Shown here one piece after another: positions 48,577 through 56,310 of a DNA stretch of 64,000 nt. Source of the stretch: Actinomarinicola tropica (GTDB lineage Bacteria > Actinomycetota > Acidimicrobiia > Acidimicrobiales > SKKL01); the NCBI RefSeq assembly GCF_009650215.1, contig NZ_CP045851.1, positions 845,189 through 909,188 on the forward strand. Reading direction: 5' to 3'. Positions within the stretch are counted from its first letter, which is position 1; every line of letters begins with the position of its first letter. Position numbers and translations under genes: made by a program. A model generated the notes under the pieces. The model worked only from the letters and a program-made list of their open reading frames with translations. It was not told the DNA's origin and made no database searches.

Positions 48577-48894
48577 ATGCAGTGTCCGGTGTGCGTCGAC
48601 CAGCAGCTCTCGATCTCGTCCCGAGAGGGGGTGGAGATCGACTTCTGCCCCCAGTGCCGGGGCGTGTGGCTCGACCGCGGCGAGCTCGACAAGATCATCG
48701 ACCGTGCGGCGCCCGAGTCACCGCCGGCTCCTGCCGCGTCGGCTCCTCGCTACGACGAACGACCACGTGACGACCGGCCCCGGTACGAGGATCGAGGTCG
48801 GTACGAGGATCGAGGCCGGTACGACGACCGCGACCGCTACGACAAGAAGCGGCGCCGGAAATCGTTCCTCGAGGAGATCTTCGACTTCGACTGA
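48577..48894 (+). CDS. TFIIB-type zinc-ribbon protein
   Basis: The 105-residue protein has CPVC at 3-6 and CPQC with CRGVWLDRGELDKI, the bacterial zf-TFIIB module. A Pro/Ala linker and a low-complexity tail of repeated RYEDRGRYDDR segments follow, ending KKRRRKSFLEEIFDFD. The acidic end could bind a basic partner. Function of the family is unknown. The start matches the leaderless -10. Confidence 0.75.
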   Translation: MQCPVCVDQQLSISSREGVEIDFCPQCRGVWLDRGELDKIIDRAAPESPPAPAASAPRYDERPRDDRPRYEDRGRYEDRGRYDDRDRYDKKRRRKSFLEEIFDFD

Positions 48895-48919
48895 CCGGCT
48901 GGGCCCGCCCCGGCCGGCC

Positions 48920-49474
48920 TCAGCTCAGCGAGGCGAGGGAGTCGCGCACCGCGCCGAGCTCGGCCACCACGGACTCGAGCTCCCGGCCCAGGGCCGTGCC
49001 GTCGTCGCCCGCCGTCACCGCCACCTCGGCGGCGCGCGCCACGAGGGCGCCGAGGCGCGCGTCGAGCAGGCGGAGCCGGTCGTCGGCGTCCTCCACCGTG
49101 TTGAGGATGCGCTGGGTCGACGTGAACCGAGCCGTGAGAGCCGCCATGAGGGCGGGGTCGACCGAGGGGTCGCGCCGGGCTCGCTTGTACTCGTCGGTCA
49201 CGCGCTCGGCCTCCACGCTGCGTGACATCTCGTCGGCGGCGTGGGCCCGTTGCGCCGTGTCCCACACGGCCCGCACCCCGTCGTCGACCCGGACCGAGAG
49301 CTCGGTCATCCGGTCGCGGACCGGTCCGGGGCGGATGCCACCGACGACGGCTTGCCAACGGGCCCGTGCCGCGAGCGCATCGGTGACGTGCGCCGCCCAA
49401 CGAGGTGCGAGCGCACGCGGATCGATGCCGGCGAGCGGATCGGGCGGCGGCTCCTGGCGGCGACGGCGGAACAT
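48920..49474 (-). CDS. Hypothetical helical protein
   Basis: The 184-residue protein is almost wholly alpha-helical and charged (LAARARWQAVVGGIRPG, VDDGVRAVWDTAQRAHAADEMSRSVEAERVTDEYKRARR), with the look of a coiled coil. No signal peptide or known domain is seen. ATG 49474 is eight bases from TAGCGT on the minus strand. The RILNTVEDADDRLRLLDARLGALVARAAE segment is typical of coiled-coil structural proteins. Confidence 0.6.
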   Translation of the reverse strand: MFRRRRQEPPPDPLAGIDPRALAPRWAAHVTDALAARARWQAVVGGIRPGPVRDRMTELSVRVDDGVRAVWDTAQRAHAADEMSRSVEAERVTDEYKRARRDPSVDPALMAALTARFTSTQRILNTVEDADDRLRLLDARLGALVARAAEVAVTAGDDGTALGRELESVVAELGAVRDSLASLS

Positions 49475-49482
49475 CGCCCGGG

Positions 49483-49488
49483 ACGCTA
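49483..49488 (-). promoter_or_regulatory. Leaderless -10, TAGCGT
   Basis: TAGCGT (minus strand) lies 8 nt before ATG 49474. Confidence 0.45.
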
Positions 49489-49499
49489 CCGCCGGAGCG

Positions 49500-50120
49500 T
49501 CAGGTCGAGGCCGGCGCGCCGAGCAGGAGCTCGAGGTGGTGGCGGAGCACCGCGAGCTGGCGTGCCATGTGCTGCGGGTCGCCCTCGGCGCGCACGAGGA
49601 GGAAGGCGCCCTCGAAGGTGGCGAAGACGTGGTCGGCGACAGCGTCGATGTCGTGATCGGCCAGGTGTGGCCGTGATGCCGACGCGGCCCTGAGCTTGTC
49701 GCCGATGCGGGCCCGCCACTCGGCGATCGATGCTCGGACGAGGTCGGAGGTTGCCGGGTCGGTGAGCTCGGCTTCGTAGATGAACGACACGAAGAGGCAG
49801 GCCGGCTGCGCCTCGACCGCCGCGGTCGCCGCCGACTCGAACCCCCGCACGAAGAGGAGCAGCTGCTCGGCCGGGTCGTCGCTCGCCTGCTCGGCGGCGC
49901 GCATCTGGGACTCGAGCAGGTCGGCGTCGGCTGCGGCGTAGCGCTCGACGAGCGCTCGACCGAGCGCGGCCTTGGTGGGGAAGTGGTGGAAGAACGCGCC
50001 CTTCGACGCGCCGGCGTCCTCCAGCACGGCGTCGACCGTCGTCGCTGCGAAGCCCCGCTGGAGGACCAGACGTTCGGCGGTGTCGAGGATGCGGTCGCGG
50101 GCGGCGGCGGGACGAGGCAC
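49500..50120 (-). CDS. TetR-family transcriptional regulator
   Basis: The 206-residue repressor starts at GTG 50120 and has the TetR helix-turn-helix DRILDTAERLVLQRGFAATTVDAVLEDAGASKGAFFHHFPTK at about 8-48 in two pieces. A larger ligand-binding domain follows. GTG 50120 is six bases from TATCGT, and longer frames are not conserved-looking. It is divergent from the alpha/beta hydrolase and flavodoxin genes and should repress both sides through the operator at 50144. Confidence 0.85.
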   Translation of the reverse strand: MPRPAAARDRILDTAERLVLQRGFAATTVDAVLEDAGASKGAFFHHFPTKAALGRALVERYAAADADLLESQMRAAEQASDDPAEQLLLFVRGFESAATAAVEAQPACLFVSFIYEAELTDPATSDLVRASIAEWRARIGDKLRAASASRPHLADHDIDAVADHVFATFEGAFLLVRAEGDPQHMARQLAVLRHHLELLLGAPAST

Positions 50121-50126
50121 GCCGTC

Positions 50127-50132
50127 ACGATA
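50127..50132 (-). promoter_or_regulatory. Leaderless -10, TATCGT
   Basis: TATCGT (minus strand) lies 6 nt before GTG 50120. Confidence 0.5.
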
Positions 50133-50143
50133 GCCCTCGACAA

Positions 50144-50157
50144 ACCGACTAGTTGGT
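50144..50157. promoter_or_regulatory. TetR-type operator
   Basis: ACCGACTAGTTGGT is symmetric at 12 of 14 positions around ACTAGT. A weaker related site (ACCGGATGGTCGGT) lies at 50180-50193. Both are in the divergent promoter region of the regulator and hydrolase. Confidence 0.6.
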
Positions 50158-50221
50158 CTGTATGGTCGAACGCGAACAGACCGGATGGTCGGTTCACGGC
50201 CGGTCGACGAGGAGGAACGAC

Positions 50222-51094
50222 ATGACCGCCACCGCACGCCCCGCCCCCCGCTCCACCGCCCCCGCGGTCCGCGCCCACGAGGTGCGCGTCGGCGCGCTCC
50301 GGCTCCACGTGCGCGACGTCGGCGAACCGGACGCCCTGGTCGTCGTCGTGCTCCACGGGATCATGGGCCACGCCCGCGAGTGGGACCCGGTCGTCGAGGC
50401 GCTGGCGTCACGCGGCCGTCGGGTGCTTGCGATCGAGCAGCGCGGCCACGGGCGCTCCGACCACGCCGGCACCTACGACGCCCGGTCGATGGCCGCCGAC
50501 GTGCTCGGCGTGCTCGACGTCCTCGGCGTCCGCCGCGCCGATCTGGTGGGCCACTCGATGGGCGGGATGATCGGGATGGTCCTCGCTGCCGCCCACCCCG
50601 AGCGCATCCGCCACCTCGCCCTCCTCGACGTCGTCCCCGATGCCATCGCGTCCCCGGACGCGCACGAGCTCGCGGCGTGGATGGCCCAACTCGCCGAGGC
50701 CCGGTACACGTCCGTCGACGAGGCCGTCGCGGTGTGGCTGGCGGGCGATCCGTTCGCCCACCCCGTCCACATGCGCCGCTACGTCGAGCACTGCCTGCGC
50801 GAGGAGCCCGACGGTCAGCTGGCGTGGCGGTTCGACGGCGCCCGGCTCGGCCGCTTCGTCACCGACGGCGTCAGCGCCGAGCAGCTGTGGGATGCGGCCC
50901 TGCGGCTGTCCGAGCCGCCGCTCCTCGTGCGGGGGGAGCACAGCCCGTTCGTCACGCACGATGCGGCGGTGACGTTCGCCGACCGCACCGGCGCCTGCGT
51001 CGTCACGATCCCGCACGCGGCCCACGACCTCGGCGTCGAGCGGCCCGAGGCCGTCGTCGTCGCGCTCGACGAGGACTGGGCCGCCCTCCGTTAG
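50222..51094 (+). CDS. Alpha/beta hydrolase
   Basis: The 290-residue enzyme has the oxyanion segment VVVLHGIMGHAREWDPV, the nucleophile elbow GHSMGG, and a late His in PHAAHDLGVERP. It belongs to the large hydrolase group that includes esterases and C-C bond hydrolases. The N-terminal 25 residues are Pro/Ala-rich. GAGGAGGAACGAC gives a strong ribosome site. It is probably repressed by the divergent TetR protein. Confidence 0.8.
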   Translation: MTATARPAPRSTAPAVRAHEVRVGALRLHVRDVGEPDALVVVVLHGIMGHAREWDPVVEALASRGRRVLAIEQRGHGRSDHAGTYDARSMAADVLGVLDVLGVRRADLVGHSMGGMIGMVLAAAHPERIRHLALLDVVPDAIASPDAHELAAWMAQLAEARYTSVDEAVAVWLAGDPFAHPVHMRRYVEHCLREEPDGQLAWRFDGARLGRFVTDGVSAEQLWDAALRLSEPPLLVRGEHSPFVTHDAAVTFADRTGACVVTIPHAAHDLGVERPEAVVVALDEDWAALR

Positions 51095-51124
51095 CCGGCG
51101 CGGTGTCGGGGGTAGCGGGCGACG

Positions 51125-51742
51125 ATGGCCACGAACCTCACCGCCGTCGCACTCAACTGCACGCTCAAGTCCGGTCCGGACGAGTCGAGCACCGACCTCC
51201 TGCTCGCCGAGGTCGCCGCCGAGCTGCGGTCCCACGGCGTCGAGGTGGCGCCCATCATCCGGGTCGCGGACCACGACGTGAAGCCCGGCGTCACCTCCGA
51301 CGAGGGCGACGGCGACGACTGGCCGGCGATCCGCCGGCAGGTCCTCGACGCCGACATCGTCGTCATCGGCACCCCGATCTGGCTCGGGCAGCCCTCGTCG
51401 ATCGCCCACCGGGTGATGGAGCGCATGGACGCCTTCCTCGGCGAGACCGACGACGAGGGGCGCATGGTCAGCTACGGGCGGGTGGCGATGGTGGCGGTCG
51501 TCGGCAACGAGGACGGCGCGCACCACGTGTCGGCCGAGCTGTTCCAGGCGATGAACGACGTCGGCTTCACGATCGCCGCCAACGCCGTCACCTACTGGGT
51601 CGGCGAGGCGATGCAGGGCACCGACTACAAGGACCTGGACGAGCGGCCCGAGACGACGGCCCGGGCGACCCGCATGTCGGTGCGCAACACCGTGCACCTC
51701 GCGGGCCTGCTGAAGGGTTCGCAGTACCCCGGCGGGGAGTGA
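51125..51742 (+). CDS. Flavodoxin-like NAD(P)H oxidoreductase
   Basis: The 205-residue flavoprotein begins LTAVALNCTLKSGPDESSTDLLL, the FMN phosphate loop of NADPH-dependent FMN reductases, and has ADIVVIGTPIWLGQPSS and MVAVVGNEDGAHHVS. It likely binds FMN and reduces quinones, azo or nitro compounds. The gene is 30 nt after the hydrolase and in the same direction, so the two form a TetR-controlled pair. Confidence 0.75.
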   Translation: MATNLTAVALNCTLKSGPDESSTDLLLAEVAAELRSHGVEVAPIIRVADHDVKPGVTSDEGDGDDWPAIRRQVLDADIVVIGTPIWLGQPSSIAHRVMERMDAFLGETDDEGRMVSYGRVAMVAVVGNEDGAHHVSAELFQAMNDVGFTIAANAVTYWVGEAMQGTDYKDLDERPETTARATRMSVRNTVHLAGLLKGSQYPGGE

Positions 51743-51757
51743 CCGACGTTCGGGCGG

Positions 51758-52267
51758 CTACGGGAAGCTGATCGTCTCGGTGGAGCCCGGGGCGACCTCG
51801 ATCGTGCCGATCTCCTCCAGCTCGTCGATGCCGGCGAAGGGGTCGTCCGGGTCGACGTAGCGAGCCCGGATGATCCGGACAGTGGCCGGGCCGCCCTCGG
51901 TCACCTCGATCTCCACGCCGCCGGACTCGATCCAGTTGGAGTACAGCTGCCAGCGGGGCCGGTCGGTGATGCTCCAGGTCGCGGACAGCGGCTGCTGCTC
52001 CTCGCCTTGCGCGACGAGCGTCGACACGACCACGGCGGTGGTGCCGGCGGGGCCGTCGACCTCGTAGCCGAACACCGCCGGGTTCTCGGCGTCGTCGCCA
52101 GCTGCTTCTTGGGTGCCCTCGTCGGAGGAGCCGCCGCTCTCGGGGCCAGCGGTCTCGGCGGCGGGGTCGGTCGCGGCATCGGCGTCGTCGCCGTCATCGG
52201 AGGAGCAGGCCGCCAGGCCGGCGACGGCCAGTGCGGAGAGGAGCAGAAGGAGCAGGCGACGGTGCAT
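51758..52267 (-). CDS. Putative lipoprotein
   Basis: The 169-residue product has a signal with lipobox AVAGLAAC (Cys21), an acidic Ser/Asp/Glu spacer, and a beta-rich domain (FGYEVDGPAGTTAVVVSTLVAQG...; ATVRIIRARYVDPDDPFAG). TGGAGGCCC precedes the ATG. It is divergent from the collagen-like operon, and the two share the direct repeats at 52309-52347. The function is unknown. The exposed domain may belong with the surface system opposite. Confidence 0.6.
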   Translation of the reverse strand: MHRRLLLLLLSALAVAGLAACSSDDGDDADAATDPAAETAGPESGGSSDEGTQEAAGDDAENPAVFGYEVDGPAGTTAVVVSTLVAQGEEQQPLSATWSITDRPRWQLYSNWIESGGVEIEVTEGGPATVRIIRARYVDPDDPFAGIDELEEIGTIEVAPGSTETISFP

Positions 52268-52308
52268 CGGGCCTCCAGGGTCTCGGTGGTGGGACCGTAC
52301 GCACGCCC

Positions 52309-52347
52309 GTGAAAGCGCGGTGAAAGCGCCCCTGGTCGGACTTTCAC
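52309..52347. promoter_or_regulatory. Operator-like repeats between lipoprotein and collagen-like operon
   Basis: GTGAAAGCG occurs at 52309-52317 and again at 52320-52328, eleven bases apart. The inverted form CTTTCAC is at 52341-52347. One turn of spacing and position in a divergent promoter suggest binding of a regulator dimer. Confidence 0.45.
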
Positions 52348-52368
52348 GCCACTCACAGGCGGCCGCCG

Positions 52369-52374
52369 TACGTT
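52369..52374 (+). promoter_or_regulatory. Leaderless -10, TACGTT
   Basis: TACGTT lies 6 nt before GTG 52381. It would drive the collagen-like operon starting with the short leader peptide. Confidence 0.45.
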
Positions 52375-52380
52375 CCGCCG

Positions 52381-52410
52381 GTGACCGACGCGCGCGGTGG
52401 TGCGGTGTGA
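52381..52410 (+). CDS. Possible nine-residue leaderless leader peptide
   Basis: GTG 52381, right behind the -10, opens a frame MTDARGGAV with TGA at 52408-52410. That TGA overlaps the GTG of the collagen-like gene (52407). The arrangement resembles the short leaderless ORFs that couple to downstream genes in mycobacteria. It could equally be chance, since the peptide is too short to test by coding statistics. Confidence 0.35.
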   Translation: MTDARGGAV

Positions 52411-53201
52411 GCGTCGCCGAGTGGATCGGCGAATGGTTGGCGTCCCTGGCGGGTGGACCTCCCGCGCCCGGGGGACCCCCGACGGGCCTCGGTCCGGGCG
52501 CCGGCCCTGGCGGCCCCGCCGGTGCCGGTGGCCCGCCACCTCCTCGCGGCCCCGGTGGTCCGGGCGGCCCCGGCGGACCGAGCGGTCCGGGTGGGCCTGG
52601 CGGTCCCGGTGGTCCCGGTGGTCCCGGTGGTCCCGGTGGTCCCGGCGGTCCGGGTGGACCTCCCCCCGGTCCGCCGCCCCCGCCCCCCGGCCCTCCTGAC
52701 GGACCAGGCCCCGACGGGCCCCCTGCGGATGGATCCACTCCCGACGGACCCCCGGGCGACGACCCCGGCGGCCCCGGCGGCCCCGGCGGTGGGGAGGACC
52801 CCGACGACGCGCCGACGATCGGCGACCTCTGGGACAGCGCGAAGAAGGCCGTGAGTGATCTCGCCGACATCGCCGACCAGGTGATCGACATCGGCCTCAG
52901 CGACAACCGCACCGCCGACGAGCAGATCGTGTGGGACGCCGCGGGGCCCAACATCGTCGACGTCGGGGTCGGCGCAGCCGGCGCGGTCGACGGCGCCAAG
53001 GGCACCCCCAAGGTTCCCGGCGCGGGACCGGTCGGGGTGGCCAACGAAGCCGTGAAGTACGGCACCGCCGGCGCCAAAGCCGTCGACACCTTCACCCGCG
53101 CCGTGAACTCCCGCACCAGCGCTGCGGACGCGGCGTACTCCCACAAGCCGGGCCGCGAGAGCAGCTCGAGCTCGGACTCCGACAGCGGGAGCGACGAATG
53201 A
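52407..53201 (+). CDS. Collagen-like Gly-Pro-rich protein
   Basis: The 264-residue protein has an amphipathic start (VAEWIGEWLASLAG). A Gly/Pro domain runs from about 16 to 130, with an uninterrupted GPG/GGP triplet run at 48-85 and a PPPPPPG stretch near 90. An Ala/Gly/Val-rich part with predicted helices (131-235) and a Ser/Asp tail follow. No signal peptide or membrane helix is seen, so how it reaches the surface is unclear. The GTG overlaps the leader stop and its own stop overlaps the PrsW start. Bacterial collagen-like proteins are typically surface fibres or spore filaments. Confidence 0.6.
   Translation: MSVAEWIGEWLASLAGGPPAPGGPPTGLGPGAGPGGPAGAGGPPPPRGPGGPGGPGGPSGPGGPGGPGGPGGPGGPGGPGGPGGPPPGPPPPPPGPPDGPGPDGPPADGSTPDGPPGDDPGGPGGPGGGEDPDDAPTIGDLWDSAKKAVSDLADIADQVIDIGLSDNRTADEQIVWDAAGPNIVDVGVGAAGAVDGAKGTPKVPGAGPVGVANEAVKYGTAGAKAVDTFTRAVNSRTSAADAAYSHKPGRESSSSSDSDSGSDE
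52602..52646. repeat. Nine-bp tandem repeat in the collagen-like gene
   Basis: Five consecutive units of GGTCCCGGT, the last ending in C, encode the GPG run. Such exact repeats allow slippage that changes the triplet number by whole codons. Confidence 0.75.
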
Positions 53202-54214
53202 GCTTCCCGCCCGTCCGGGGTCTCGCCCGCCTGCCCTGGCGGTGGATCGCCCACGTCAGCCTCGCGGTGACCGTCGTCCTCTTCGCGCTCGCCCTCCCGC
53301 AGCTCGCCGACGGCGACTGGTCGGACCTGCGCACCTCGGCGCTCCACCACGGGTGGGTCCTCGTGTGGCTCCTCGCCCTCTCCTACCTGGCGCGCTCGCG
53401 CTCCCTGCTCAACGTCCTCGGCGCGGCGATGGGCGGCTTCTTCACCGCGATGTGGATCTCGCTGACCGTCGGCGGGCGCACCGCCGAGTGGCTCGGTGCC
53501 TACGACCCGTGGCAGCTGTCGTTCGCCGTGCCGGTCATCGAGGAGGTGGCGAAGGTCGTGCCCCTCCTCATCGTCATCCTCGCCTGGCGGGGCCGGCCCG
53601 ACGGCTCGCCCGGCGCGGTCGACCTCGCGATCCTCGGCGTGGCCTCGGGTGCCGGCTTCGCGTTCCACGAGGACGCGCTGTGGTCGCGCGTGTCCGGCAG
53701 CGGCTTCGACACCCCGCTCGGATGGGTGCTGCCCACGGCGCACACCGACGCCGGGATCGTCGCCGGTCACGCCGGCTGGACCGGCATGGTGGGCCTCGCC
53801 CTGGGCATCTGGGTCGTGAACCGCCGTCGCCGGTGGACGGCACTGCTGCCCGTCGCCGCCCTCGCGCTGGCGATCGCCGACCACGGGCTGTGGAACGACC
53901 CCGTGCTGCGCGGCGACTGGCGAGCGGTCCTCCTCGACGGGTGGCTCCCCGTCGTGCTGTTCCTCGTCGGGACCGCCGTGGCACTGGTGATCGAGACCCG
54001 ACGGGTCCACCGGGCCACCGGTGGTGCCACCACCCGCCTCGCCCGCAACCTCCCGCGTCTGCTCGTCCGGTCGTGGAGCCCGTGGAACCTGGTGCTCCGC
54101 ATCGTGCGCGGCACCGGGATCATCCGCCTCTCCGCGATGACCGCCCACCAGCTCGCGTGGCTGGAGAGCGGGCCGCGCGGTGCCCGCCCCGCCACCCAGG
54201 AGGTCCGTTCGTGA
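53198..54214 (+). CDS. PrsW-type intramembrane metalloprotease
   Basis: The 338-residue protein has about eight hydrophobic helices and the conserved elements of the PrsW family: VIEEVAKVVPLL with the Glu-Glu pair, GAGFAFHEDALW, GHAGWTG and DHGLWND. PrsW cleaves anti-sigma factors in Bacillus, and relatives occur in varied contexts. The ATGA overlap ties it to the collagen-like gene and the GTGA overlap to the lipoprotein. Its role may be to mature or release one of them, which is inference. Confidence 0.75.
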   Translation: MSFPPVRGLARLPWRWIAHVSLAVTVVLFALALPQLADGDWSDLRTSALHHGWVLVWLLALSYLARSRSLLNVLGAAMGGFFTAMWISLTVGGRTAEWLGAYDPWQLSFAVPVIEEVAKVVPLLIVILAWRGRPDGSPGAVDLAILGVASGAGFAFHEDALWSRVSGSGFDTPLGWVLPTAHTDAGIVAGHAGWTGMVGLALGIWVVNRRRRWTALLPVAALALAIADHGLWNDPVLRGDWRAVLLDGWLPVVLFLVGTAVALVIETRRVHRATGGATTRLARNLPRLLVRSWSPWNLVLRIVRGTGIIRLSAMTAHQLAWLESGPRGARPATQEVRS

Positions 54215-56310
54215 CCCACCGACGTCACCTCCTCGTCCTGCTGGTCGCCGTCGCCGCGCTCGGCCTGACCGCGTGCCAAGGCGGCGATCCGTGCGACCCT
54301 CCGACCGACGGCGGACCGATCTTCAACGTGGAGCAAGCGCAAGGCGTGGCGGACTGCCCGCCACCGTGTGACGGCTGCGGGGGCGGTACGGGTGAACCCC
54401 ACCTCGTCACCTTCGACGAGCGGCGCTACGACCTGCAGTCCGCCGCCGAGCTGGTGGCTGCACGGGATCGCGACGGCACCTTCGAGGTGCAGTGGCGCCA
54501 GGAGCCCTACGGGAACCACCCGGTGGCCAGCATCACCGCCGTGGCGATGAGGATCGGCGACGTCCGGCTGTCGGTGGTCGGCGGCGACGAGGTGGTGCGC
54601 CTCGACGGTGAGGTCCTCGACCTCGAGCCGGGCGAGGGCCGCATCCTGCCGACGGGTGTCGTCGTCCACCGGCGGGACGAGCAGGTCGTGGTGACCCACG
54701 AGGCGAGCGGGTCGAGCGTCCATGTCCAGATGAGCACGTCGATGATGGGCGTCCTCATCGACCCACCCGACGAGGCCGAGGGCCGCATGGAGGGTCTGCT
54801 CGGCGACGCCGACGGCGACCCCTCGAACGACCTCGTCGGCCCTGACGGCTCCGTCCTCGACGGCGACTCGTGGGAGTCCGTCCACCCGGCGCTCGCCGAG
54901 GCCTGGCGGGTCGACGACGACTCGACCCTGTTCGACTACGAGGACGGCGCCGGCCCGGACACCTACTGGGACCCCACGTTCCCCCCGGCCCCCGTCGACG
55001 ACCTCGACGACGAGGCGCTCGACGCGGCCCGGGCGCTCTGCGCCGCGGCCGGCGTCACCGACGCTGGCCTTCTCGAGGAGTGCGCCTTCGACCTCGTCGT
55101 CACCGGCGACGCGTCGCTCGTCGACGTCTACGTCCTGCAGCAGAAGGCGATGGGCATCCCCCTCGGCGACGAGGTCGACACCGCCCCTGACGAACCGACC
55201 CTCGACGTGGTCGACGACGCGGTCGTCTGGACCGCCGTGCTCGACGACCGCTCCCGGCCGGTGTGGGGCGATGCCACCGACCGCGTCGCCCTCGTCCACG
55301 TCGAGACCGGCGACGACGGCGTCGACACGCTGATCGCCCTCGACGCCCGCAGCGGCGAGGAGCTGTGGGCCGTCGACGGGGTCGAGCCGAGCGTCCCCGC
55401 CACGATCGCCGGCGACCTCGTCGTGGTCGCCACGTCGGCCGACGGTCCCCTGGCCGGACCCGCCGGTGAGCGCGGCCTCGCCGCGCTGGACCTGGCGACC
55501 GGCGCTTCCGTCGACGAGGTGCGCTTCGAACCCGACGACGGAGAGGCCCCCATCGACACCGGCAGCACGCTCCACCTGGTGGGCGGCGTCGTCGTCCACG
55601 TCGGCAACGGGGTGGCGCGCGGCCTCGCCCCCGAGACCCTCGAGCTGCGCTGGACCACCGAGCTGCCCGGCCGCACCGACCTCGTCCCTGCGGTCGACGG
55701 CGACCGGATCTGGCTCGGCTGGCGTGACGGTGACGGCACGGAGATCGCCGTGCTCGACCCCGCGAACGGCGAGCTCACCGCCCGAGACGTCCTCGACGGG
55801 CGTCCCTCGGCGCCGACGGCGCGGGCCGTCGCCGACGGGGCGCTCGTCGTGGCGCTGCGAGGGGAGGCGACCGCATGGGTGCGCCTCGACGTCGAGGGTG
55901 ACGACATCTCGACGGCCTGGGTCCACGAGCTCGACGAGGACGAGCGGGGCGCCGATCGCCTCGCGATCTCCGGTCGATCCGTCGTCGGCTACACCGATGC
56001 CGACGTCGTGAGCGCCGTCGGCCTCGACGACGGACGTCGGCTCTGGGACGTCACGACGACCAGCTTCAACAACAACGACGAGCAGGTCGCCGCGACCGAC
56101 GGCGGCGCCACGATCGTCGGCAGCTTCGGCGGCGCCTACCTCGAGGCGTTCGACGCCGACGGCGGTGAGCTCTGGTTGCTGGATCCGAGCGACGTCGCCC
56201 GGACCGGCTCCCCGGGGTCGGTCGCCGCCCTCGGCCGTGCTGGTGATCTGGTGGTGGCGACGAGCCCCGCCGACGGGGCGGTGATCGTGGTCGCCGTCGC
56301 CCTCGACTAG
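54211..56310 (+). CDS. Lipoprotein with von Willebrand factor D domain and PQQ-like propeller
   Basis: The 699-residue lipoprotein has lipobox LGLTAC (Cys22), then a short Cys-rich segment (DCPPPCDGCGGG). The VWD domain starts GEPHLVTFDERRYDLQSAAEL and continues through GLLGDADGDPSNDLV to about residue 225. From about 300 to the end, WD/PQQ-like strands recur (LIALDARSGEELWAVDG, LAALDLATGASVDEV, AVLDPANGELTARD). It should sit on the outer face of the membrane and bind proteins or ligands. The GTG follows CAGGAGG at 8 nt. Its TAG stop overlaps that of the convergent regulator. Confidence 0.8.
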   Translation: MTHRRHLLVLLVAVAALGLTACQGGDPCDPPTDGGPIFNVEQAQGVADCPPPCDGCGGGTGEPHLVTFDERRYDLQSAAELVAARDRDGTFEVQWRQEPYGNHPVASITAVAMRIGDVRLSVVGGDEVVRLDGEVLDLEPGEGRILPTGVVVHRRDEQVVVTHEASGSSVHVQMSTSMMGVLIDPPDEAEGRMEGLLGDADGDPSNDLVGPDGSVLDGDSWESVHPALAEAWRVDDDSTLFDYEDGAGPDTYWDPTFPPAPVDDLDDEALDAARALCAAAGVTDAGLLEECAFDLVVTGDASLVDVYVLQQKAMGIPLGDEVDTAPDEPTLDVVDDAVVWTAVLDDRSRPVWGDATDRVALVHVETGDDGVDTLIALDARSGEELWAVDGVEPSVPATIAGDLVVVATSADGPLAGPAGERGLAALDLATGASVDEVRFEPDDGEAPIDTGSTLHLVGGVVVHVGNGVARGLAPETLELRWTTELPGRTDLVPAVDGDRIWLGWRDGDGTEIAVLDPANGELTARDVLDGRPSAPTARAVADGALVVALRGEATAWVRLDVEGDDISTAWVHELDEDERGADRLAISGRSVVGYTDADVVSAVGLDDGRRLWDVTTTSFNNNDEQVAATDGGATIVGSFGGAYLEAFDADGGELWLLDPSDVARTGSPGSVAALGRAGDLVVATSPADGAVIVVAVALD

